A DNA stretch of 27,491 nt. It comes from a virus. The stretch's first letter is position 1; each line of letters begins with the position of its first letter. The stretch is taken from IMG/VR virus record IMGVR_UViG_3300040856_001532, positions 1-27,491 of that record. The stretch is one strand, 5' to 3'. The notes under the pieces were generated by a model that saw only the letters and a program-made list of their open reading frames with translations, ran no database searches and had not been told where the DNA came from. A program made the translations under genes and the position numbers. Positions 23,292 to 27,491 of this stretch are shown here, in pieces.

Positions 23292-23735
23292 TTAGCTTTT
23301 ACCGAAATCAGCAATAACAACTTTAGAGTCTGATTTTGATGCCATGTAATCACTCATTTGATTAAACCTTTTAGTCATACCCTTATTTATTCTGTGAAAC
23401 ATTGCAATTGATAAGAAAAGTGCCGCCGCTGCCAAATACTGTTGAGAGAAAACCAATAAGACTAAAGATGCCACCCTTACAGGTATAACCACAAATTTTT
23501 GATAATTGGTAATCTCACCGTTGAAACTAGTTAGAAGTTTGTCTTTCAAGTAAAAAGACTTGTCGCTTTCTTGATCAAATTCAAAAGCTAGGTAGACGCA
23601 ATAAGCGCCAGCAATAGAAATTAGTACAAGCAATGAGAATGCGTATGCTGAATAAAGCTCAAGCAGCCCTTCATTGTCATAGTAAATTCCAATTATTAGC
23701 GCTGCAAACATTGCCAAGTTAAATACTTTAATCAT
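23292..23735 (-). CDS. Hypothetical four-span membrane protein
   Basis: A 147-residue protein with hydrophobic segments at about 3-18, 29-52, 82-97 and 99-114, separated by a charged loop (EFDQESDKSFYLKDKLL). The C-terminus (RINKGMTKRFNQMSDYMASKSDSK) is basic and soluble. CTGGAGAGTAG precedes the ATG. It is not a known virion part. Its position between the HNH nuclease and head genes suggests an accessory membrane function such as lysis control or exclusion, which is inference. Confidence 0.65.
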   Translation of the reverse strand: MIKVFNLAMFAALIIGIYYDNEGLLELYSAYAFSLLVLISIAGAYCVYLAFEFDQESDKSFYLKDKLLTSFNGEITNYQKFVVIPVRVASLVLLVFSQQYLAAAALFLSIAMFHRINKGMTKRFNQMSDYMASKSDSKVVIADFGKS

Positions 23736-23753
23736 TTTCTACTCTCCAGTTAA

Positions 23754-23975
23754 TTAAAAGTGTTCTTCGCTGTTTTTTGCCTGCGCATCTTTTTGGATGA
23801 TTAGTCCAACTGCATGCGCGTAAACCGCTGCCGCTGCTGCATTTGCCGCAACTGACATAGCGCCTAGCTTACTAATATTGTCAATGACCGTATTATTCAT
23901 GGCTATCTCAGCCTCTAAAACTGCTATATAGGCGTCTTTTGAAAGTTTACCTTTTAACATTTCGCTTTTAATCAT
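23754..23975 (-). CDS. Hypothetical small alanine-rich protein
   Basis: A 73-residue product with a charged helical first half and an alanine-rich, moderately hydrophobic segment (MSVAANAAAAAVYAHAVGLII, about 40-60) that could be a weak membrane span or buried helix. TTGGAGTAG precedes the ATG in the same form as for the following gene, and both genes begin with MIK, so they look co-inherited. Function unknown. Confidence 0.6.
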   Translation of the reverse strand: MIKSEMLKGKLSKDAYIAVLEAEIAMNNTVIDNISKLGAMSVAANAAAAAVYAHAVGLIIQKDAQAKNSEEHF

Positions 23976-24023
23976 TTTCTACTCCAAATTTAAACAATAA
24001 GTGTCATTAGATACGTTAGTGCA

Positions 24024-24530
24024 TCAAGGTCGCCAATCTGTTTGCCATTGATTGATCTTGCCAACATTGCAATCCTCACAAAGTATTTGCAGATTTTCAA
24101 TATCAAGCGCAAGCTCTGGGCTTGTTGATTTTGGTTTAATGTGATCAACGTGCATAACCAAGCCGTCAGATGGAGTTGCACCGCAGCAAGCGCATTTATT
24201 GCCGTACCGCTCAAAAGCCTGATACCGCAATATCTTCCACGCTCTACTGCTGTAAAAATCTTTCTTTGTCCTGCATTTAAACTTAGGCTTATCGTCAAGC
24301 TTTCTAACCTTGCCAGCAAGCACTTTTATCTGAGTGTGTGGATGAACGTCACCTCTAACAGTTAAACCAAGCTTTGCAGATGTGACAACAGCAAGCTCAA
24401 GAGCTGAATAATTGCCACCAATACCGCAAAATGATTTGAGCAACTTAATATCATCATTAAAAGCCTGTTTATTTTTGAGTCTGCGCTCTTGGTTGCGCTT
24501 CACTCTCTCTGCTTTCGTTAATTTACCCAT
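24024..24530 (-). CDS. HNH endonuclease
   Basis: The 168-residue protein has a basic N-terminus (residues 1-30), a middle of unknown role and a C-terminal HNH domain: zinc cysteines C113/C116 (CACC) and C151/C154 (CEDC), the catalytic HVDHIKP (127-133) and N146 in ENLQIL. FYSSRAWKILRYQAFERYG (92-110) is the usual lead-in helix. Such nucleases in phage head modules often help terminase cut DNA during packaging. Here terminase is not adjacent, so a free-standing role is also possible. It is the first leftward gene after the control region, with GAGGGG before the ATG. Confidence 0.9.
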   Translation of the reverse strand: MGKLTKAERVKRNQERRLKNKQAFNDDIKLLKSFCGIGGNYSALELAVVTSAKLGLTVRGDVHPHTQIKVLAGKVRKLDDKPKFKCRTKKDFYSSRAWKILRYQAFERYGNKCACCGATPSDGLVMHVDHIKPKSTSPELALDIENLQILCEDCNVGKINQWQTDWRP

Positions 24531-24640
24531 TTTTACCCCTCTTACTTATCATCTAGGAAATAATTGGCTAATACTCTCCTTAAAGCCGTTATGAAACAGC
24601 CTTAGAAGATAACCAATCTCATCATCTGAGGTTATGGCTA

Positions 24641-24665
24641 AGCTATAAAGTACAGGTTTATAGCT
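24641..24665. repeat. Perfect 9-bp inverted repeat, operator-like
   Basis: AGCTATAAA, spacer GTACAGG, TTTATAGCT. It lies about 110 bp upstream of the HNH start codon. The ATAGCT core recalls the ATAGCTAAA form of the promoter elements. It may be a repressor site for the leftward operon or a small RNA hairpin. Confidence 0.5.
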
Positions 24666-24891
24666 CAATAGTGTTTACGTGTCTGTCACGCCCTAGCACT
24701 GCACACTATCAATTAATAATCACAATGGGAAACCGAATGAAACGCCAATTTAGGTTTTGCTTTATATGAATATTAACTCAACTCTCACAGCTCCGCTTTG
24801 CTAGGTATCAGCTAACGGATTTATCAAGGTAATGGCTCAGTTACAGTTTGCCCCGACATCACCAGGACAAGCAAAGGTAGGATTATAGAAA

Positions 24892-24998
24892 TAAAAAAGC
24901 GCTTACAGATGGCCTCTGGTCTGAGGGACAAATATTAAAAACCCTCGAAGCCACGTGTAAACGCTCTACTATTTGTTTTTAAGCCGACCAAAGCTTGT
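24892..24998 (-). ncRNA. Candidate structured small RNA of about 105 nt
   Basis: A minus-strand TATAAT at 25010-25005, with TTTGCA 17 bp upstream, predicts a start near 24998. The transcript would fold into a coaxial hairpin: stem 1 pairs 24956-24965 with 24898-24907 (10 bp, one wobble), stem 2 pairs 24947-24954 with 24909-24916 (8 bp, two wobbles), stem 3 pairs 24942-24946 with 24923-24927 (5 bp). Six unpaired bases (AGACCA) remain on one side. The upstream TTTGGTC (24992-24986) can pair with GACCAGA there, giving a possible pseudoknot. A run of six T follows stem 1 as terminator. I match it to no known RNA family. Confidence 0.5.
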
Positions 24999-25004
24999 AA
25001 CTGA

Positions 25005-25033
25005 ATTATACACCACATAACCAACAGTGCAAA
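25005..25033 (-). promoter_or_regulatory. Leftward promoter of the candidate small RNA
   Basis: Perfect -10 TATAAT (25010-25005) on the minus strand, 17-bp spacer, -35 TTTGCA (25033-25028, 4 of 6). It is the best -10 in the control region and faces the structured RNA and the HNH/head genes. Confidence 0.5.
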
Positions 25034-25061
25034 CCTTAACCCAAACCCGATTAGATTATAA

Positions 25062-25076
25062 ATACCGTTTAGCTAT
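25062..25076 (-). promoter_or_regulatory. Variant GTTAT/ATAGC element in the control region
   Basis: The minus strand reads ATAGCTAAACGGTAT, 13 of 15 identical to the element at 15440-15454. It lacks a convincing -10 at the 24-bp distance. On the plus strand a TATACT box begins at its end (25076-25081), so it may act as an operator for rightward transcription. Confidence 0.4.
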
Positions 25077-25092
25077 ATACTTATGCTTATTT

Positions 25093-25145
25093 GTTATATA
25101 AATTAATAACAAAAGTGTTGCCATTAATCACAGGCTTGTTACTAT
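25093..25145 (+). promoter_or_regulatory. Rightward promoter of the 25187 gene
   Basis: -35 TTGCCA (25118-25123, 5 of 6) and -10 TACTAT (25140-25145) with a 16-bp spacer. The palindrome GTTAT-N8-ATAAC (25093-25110) lies just upstream. Unlike the other rightward promoters, this one has a good -35 and a longer leader (47 bp from the -10 to ATG), so it may work without the activator and act earliest. Confidence 0.45.
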
Positions 25146-25186
25146 AACCCCACTGAAACGAAATACTTAAACAACTGGAGATTATT

Positions 25187-25426
25187 ATGAAAACATTAAC
25201 TAAATTAATTAACGAGATTTCAGAAGCAATGGGAATGACAACTATTGATTTAATACGGTCGGTTAATTTTCACAATGAAATGAATGAGCACGACATTATT
25301 GAAACTGAAGATGAGATTCGTCAACACCTTCTTAAAATCTCTTACTATTCGAGAATGACAAAGTCTGGTGCTGCAAGATATTCGAAAGTTTGCTCTATCA
25401 ATGATAGTTACTTAAAGTCGCTATGA
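25187..25426 (+). CDS. Hypothetical early protein, first gene right of the control region
   Basis: The 79-residue product has a possible helical fold with a motif-like start (TKLINEISEAMGMTTIDLIRSV) that could be a weak helix-turn-helix, followed by an acidic patch (NEHDIIETEDEI) and a basic C-terminus. ACTGGAGA precedes the ATG. It overlaps the next gene by 4 bp (ATGA). As the promoter-proximal gene of the early cluster it is a candidate regulator, which is a guess from position. Confidence 0.65.
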   Translation: MKTLTKLINEISEAMGMTTIDLIRSVNFHNEMNEHDIIETEDEIRQHLLKISYYSRMTKSGAARYSKVCSINDSYLKSL

Positions 25427-25833
25427 GTCGTTACACATGGGGAGTCGATGCTAGCGGCAGATGCTCCCTAACTGAAAATTGCAAAGATATACTCATTTGC
25501 GGCATTAATGGTGTTAACGGGTATGCTTTGCGTGATTATTATGAGGGTTTTGAAATGGCTGGATTAAGCATGAAAGTTGAGGTGTCAGCAGTAGATTTGA
25601 AAGTTGTAAAAGATATATTGTTTCTACTTGAAAAATACAAAACCGAATTACCCGCACCCTTACTAAACCAACTTGAGGCGATACTAGATGAAAAAGCAAA
25701 GCCAACAGAAAGAGATCGCATGATTTCATTGGTTAACGATGTTGCGAATATTGGTGTTGATTTCGGTTATGGTGAGTTTTTTATAGACCAGAGCCATATC
25801 GAAAAAGCTAGAAACATAATAAAAGAAATTTAA
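25423..25833 (+). CDS. Hypothetical early protein
   Basis: A 136-residue soluble protein coupled to the previous gene by an ATGA overlap. Residues about 50-90 form charged helices (VSAVDLKVVKDILFLLEKYKTELPAPLLNQLEAIL), and the remainder has acidic and aromatic residues without a known motif. It precedes the small HTH-like gene at 25835. Confidence 0.65.
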   Translation: MSRYTWGVDASGRCSLTENCKDILICGINGVNGYALRDYYEGFEMAGLSMKVEVSAVDLKVVKDILFLLEKYKTELPAPLLNQLEAILDEKAKPTERDRMISLVNDVANIGVDFGYGEFFIDQSHIEKARNIIKEI

Positions 25834-25834
25834 A

Positions 25835-26011
25835 ATGAAAACACTTAAATCAATAACCGCCAAATACCGCAGCATGTACGCTGCGGCTAAGGCTTTAAAC
25901 GTATCAGCAATGCAACTAAAGCGCCTAGTAGATAAAGGCGCCCTAGTTGATGATGAGGGTAATGTTTACATCAAATCTACGACTAATGTTAACCTAAATA
26001 ACCATTCGTAA
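25835..26011 (+). CDS. Small HTH-like protein (58 residues), candidate regulator
   Basis: ATG 25835 to TAA 26009-26011. Residues about 13-46 (SMYAAAKALNVSAMQLKRLVDKGALVDDEGNVYI) have the helix, turn, recognition helix and short beta-wing pattern of excisionase/MerR-like or Cro-like DNA-binding proteins: YAAAKALNVS is the first pair and MQLKRLVDKGAL the recognition helix. The stop lies 2 bp before the promoter element at 26014, so the gene borders a site of the GTTAT family. DNA binding is inferred from pattern; the ribosome binding site is weak. Confidence 0.6.
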   Translation: MKTLKSITAKYRSMYAAAKALNVSAMQLKRLVDKGALVDDEGNVYIKSTTNVNLNNHS

Positions 26012-26013
26012 TT

Positions 26014-26068
26014 GTTATATGTATATTTCAATTTGTTATTTCACCGCAGCAAAATAATCCAATAGTAT
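26014..26068 (+). promoter_or_regulatory. Rightward promoter with GTTAT element before the 26099 gene
   Basis: The element at 26014-26039 keeps both outer GTTAT half-sites and 20 of 26 bases of the copy at 283-308, but the middle half-site is altered (ATTTC). TAGTAT (26063-26068) begins 24 bp after the element, with TTCACC at the -35. The gene start is 36 bp after the first -10 base. No terminator separates it from the preceding gene. Confidence 0.6.
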
Positions 26069-26098
26069 TCAGCTATCGAAACAAACGGAGTAAATAAA

Positions 26099-26341
26099 AT
26101 GACAGATAACATATTCGCACCTGAATCAATGAGTGATTTATCGTTCACGCAAACAACTATGCACATGAAGCGTTACAACGCAGCGCAAGATCCAAGTCAC
26201 CCAATGAAGACACCTGGAAACCTTGCCGCTTGTCATAACAGAAGGATGAAGCGCGTTATTATTCGTGAAAACGGTGTGATTGTTAGCGATAAATTCGGTT
26301 ATGCAAAGTCAAGCGCAAAGAGATATAAATATGGCTCGTAA
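26099..26341 (+). CDS. Hypothetical early protein
   Basis: An 80-residue basic protein with no recognised domain. The middle is polar (MKRYNAAQDPSHPMKTPGNLAACHNRRMKR) and the end is basic (KSSAKRYKYGS), which would suit nucleic-acid binding. ACGGAG precedes the ATG. It overlaps the next gene by 11 bp and is driven by the promoter at 26014-26068. Confidence 0.65.
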   Translation: MTDNIFAPESMSDLSFTQTTMHMKRYNAAQDPSHPMKTPGNLAACHNRRMKRVIIRENGVIVSDKFGYAKSSAKRYKYGS

Positions 26342-26810
26342 AAAGAAGTACAACAAAATGAAAGGGGCTCTAGCTTGTGCTAGGGCTGGCCTTAAAAACT
26401 TAGCTGTTTTTCATAGTCAAATTGATGAAAATGAAAAGTTCACAGCGCATATATTGAACTTTAAAACAGGCCGCAGTATTGATGTTGGTTACTCAATGGC
26501 TCAAGCAGTGCCAAAAATCCGCCACCTATGGAATATTCACCTAATTGCAGTAGGTGTAGAGAGTAACGGCAAATCACGCTTCGAAGTTGAAGAGGTAAAA
26601 CTAACTGAGCCGCTTTTGCAGTCTCAGTTAGTAGATTACCTTAATGAAGCTCATGAAGCGCTTGCAGAGAGTTTTAGAGAGCGCAATACGCTTACTAATT
26701 TATGCTGGTTAGCTGTGCCTAATGGTGATTCAATCAGCAATGAACAAATTGATAATATTTTAACAGTTAGAAGAGCTTGGGCTTTAACCGAGCTTGTTAG
26801 TGGAGAGTAA
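26331..26810 (+). CDS. Hypothetical early protein
   Basis: A 159-residue protein starting MARKKKYNKMKGALACARAGLKNL, followed by a beta-rich middle (FTAHILNFKTGRSIDVGYSMAQAVPKIRHLWNIHLIAVGV) and helical end. I chose ATG 26331 because an earlier in-frame ATG at 26280 would overlap the preceding gene by over 60 bp without a ribosome binding site. Function unknown. Confidence 0.65.
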   Translation: MARKKKYNKMKGALACARAGLKNLAVFHSQIDENEKFTAHILNFKTGRSIDVGYSMAQAVPKIRHLWNIHLIAVGVESNGKSRFEVEEVKLTEPLLQSQLVDYLNEAHEALAESFRERNTLTNLCWLAVPNGDSISNEQIDNILTVRRAWALTELVSGE

Positions 26811-26812
26811 AA

Positions 26813-27491
26813 ATGAAATATCAGTATATAGGTAAAGGTTTAGAAAGTGGCTCAATCGTTTTGTTTTACGAGCAAGGCGCAGGTGTAACTTTAAAATCAA
26901 AAACTTGGGCCAGCAAAGACCTTGAATATAGCAACTGCATTAATGAGAAAGTATTCAAAAACATCACTCGCGAATACCTAGCTAACACCTACGGCAAGAT
27001 TGAGAGTAAAGAGCATGCTGAGTTTATTGCTAAGCTTGTCGAGGTGGCTGGGATTAAGTTTGCAGGTGTAGGCGTAACCATGGAAAACACCAAGTCATTT
27101 ATATTTTACCCTGACAGTACATTCTGCTTTTACAAAAAAGATACTGGCGAACTTGTTCATGCAAGGGGGAGAGAGCAAATCACAATCCCATTACCACCTA
27201 AAGAGCCTGAAAGCAAAGATTGGCCGCAAGTTGGTGATGAGGTTTTGTATAATGGTTCATCGAGTAGATTTAAATCAATAAAAGGGGCGGTTTCAAAAGT
27301 AATTGCAAAATACTCATTTGATGGCATTGATTACATAACTATCAAAAATGAATCTGATGGTATTTTTGCCATGGTTTTTGGCTCATGGATTAAAAAACCA
27401 AAAACACCAGAAGAAGAGTTAAGCGAGTCAATCTTAAAATTCCTTGAAAGCGGGAAAACCTACGATAGATTAGCAGAGGCAATCATTAAAG
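26813..27491 (+). CDS. Hypothetical early protein, runs off the window
   Basis: An open frame from ATG 26813 (TGGAGAGTAA upstream) that stays open for 226 codons to the window edge. Residues about 3-50 are beta-rich (YQYIGKGLESGSIVLFYEQGAG), then a helix (ESKEHAEFIAKLVEVAGIKF), a strand set with YPDSTFCFYKKDTGELVHARG, a segment DWPQVGDEVLYNGSSSRFKSIKGAVSKVIAKYSFDGIDY (approximately 138-176) that looks like a small SH3-like barrel, and a charged helix EEELSESILKFLESGKTYDRLAEAIIK. No family recognised. Confidence 0.75.
   Translation, partial: MKYQYIGKGLESGSIVLFYEQGAGVTLKSKTWASKDLEYSNCINEKVFKNITREYLANTYGKIESKEHAEFIAKLVEVAGIKFAGVGVTMENTKSFIFYPDSTFCFYKKDTGELVHARGREQITIPLPPKEPESKDWPQVGDEVLYNGSSSRFKSIKGAVSKVIAKYSFDGIDYITIKNESDGIFAMVFGSWIKKPKTPEEELSESILKFLESGKTYDRLAEAIIK

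Larger units (their letters stand above)
24531..25186. promoter_or_regulatory. Gene-free divergent control region
   Basis: About 650 bp separate the leftward structural module from the rightward early cluster. No frame longer than about 15 codons has a ribosome binding site. From left to right it contains an ATAACC-N15-GGTTAT pair (24609-24635), a 9-bp perfect inverted repeat (24641-24665), a minus-strand TATAAT (24887-24882), a large multi-stem hairpin with T-run (24893-24965), a second minus-strand TATAAT (25010-25005), a variant GTTAT-type element (25062-25076), a GTTAT-N8-ATAAC palindrome (25093-25110) and a rightward promoter (25118-25145). An origin or packaging site could also lie here; I see no proof. 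Confidence 0.6.

Noticed and set aside
24724-24768. Rightward 14-codon frame in the control region (MGNRMKRQ...)
   Set aside because: No ribosome binding site or promoter, and too short to be supported.
24893-24965. tRNA or tmRNA on the minus strand, suggested by GGCTTCGAGGG
   Set aside because: No acceptor stem with CCA, D arm or anticodon arm can be drawn; the stems form one long hairpin instead.
1-27491. CRISPR array, insertion sequence or integrase/attachment site
   Set aside because: I saw no regularly spaced direct repeats, transposase motifs or recombinase catalytic residues; lysogeny cannot be judged from this window.

Overview
The window is a tailed-bacteriophage (or prophage) segment with a siphovirus-type structural gene set: capsid, connector proteins, tail tube, G/T chaperones, an 815-residue tape measure and tail-tip proteins, with no sheath or baseplate genes. 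Base composition is AT-rich, promoters look sigma70-like, and the endolysin is an M15 peptidase, so a gammaproteobacterial host, perhaps marine, is my inference. The species is not recognisable. No integrase, terminase, portal or polymerase gene lies inside the window.

Layout. Positions 1-170 are the Q-rich 3' end of a rightward gene, possibly a single-strand DNA-binding protein. Positions 364-2978 hold a tightly packed rightward series of small genes: two helix-turn-helix candidates, an M15 endolysin, a holin-like membrane protein and several tiny membrane peptides. From 3018 to about 24530 the leftward structural module, read from its promoter-proximal (right) end, is: HNH nuclease, two small proteins, Mu F-like minor head protein, scaffold, major capsid protein, two small proteins, two fibre-like proteins, head-tail connector proteins, tail tube, G/T chaperones joined by a -1 frameshift, tape measure, tail-tip proteins and tailspike. 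A gene-free control region of about 650 bp (24531-25186) separates this from a second rightward cluster of early-type small genes that runs off the right edge.

Three rightward 'moron' genes sit inside the leftward structural operon, two of them in adjacent cassettes: small membrane proteins at 12331 and 15512, and a Rha-like/T5orf172 fusion at 15829. Each has its own promoter and terminator.

The most interesting signal is a family of intergenic elements built from GTTAT/ATAAC half-sites (full form GTTAT-N6-ATAAC-N5-GTTAT, 26 bp). In five rightward promoters (before genes 364, 12331, 15512, 15829 and 26099) the element ends 24 bp before the first base of a -10 box, directly upstream of a poor -35, and the -10 lies 32-36 bp before the start codon. 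In two leftward promoters (before the scaffold gene and before the first connector gene) the same element sits between a good -35 and the -10. This predicts one phage regulator that activates early and moron genes and represses structural genes. The control region also encodes a probable structured small RNA of about 105 nt on the minus strand, with its own TATAAT box and terminator.
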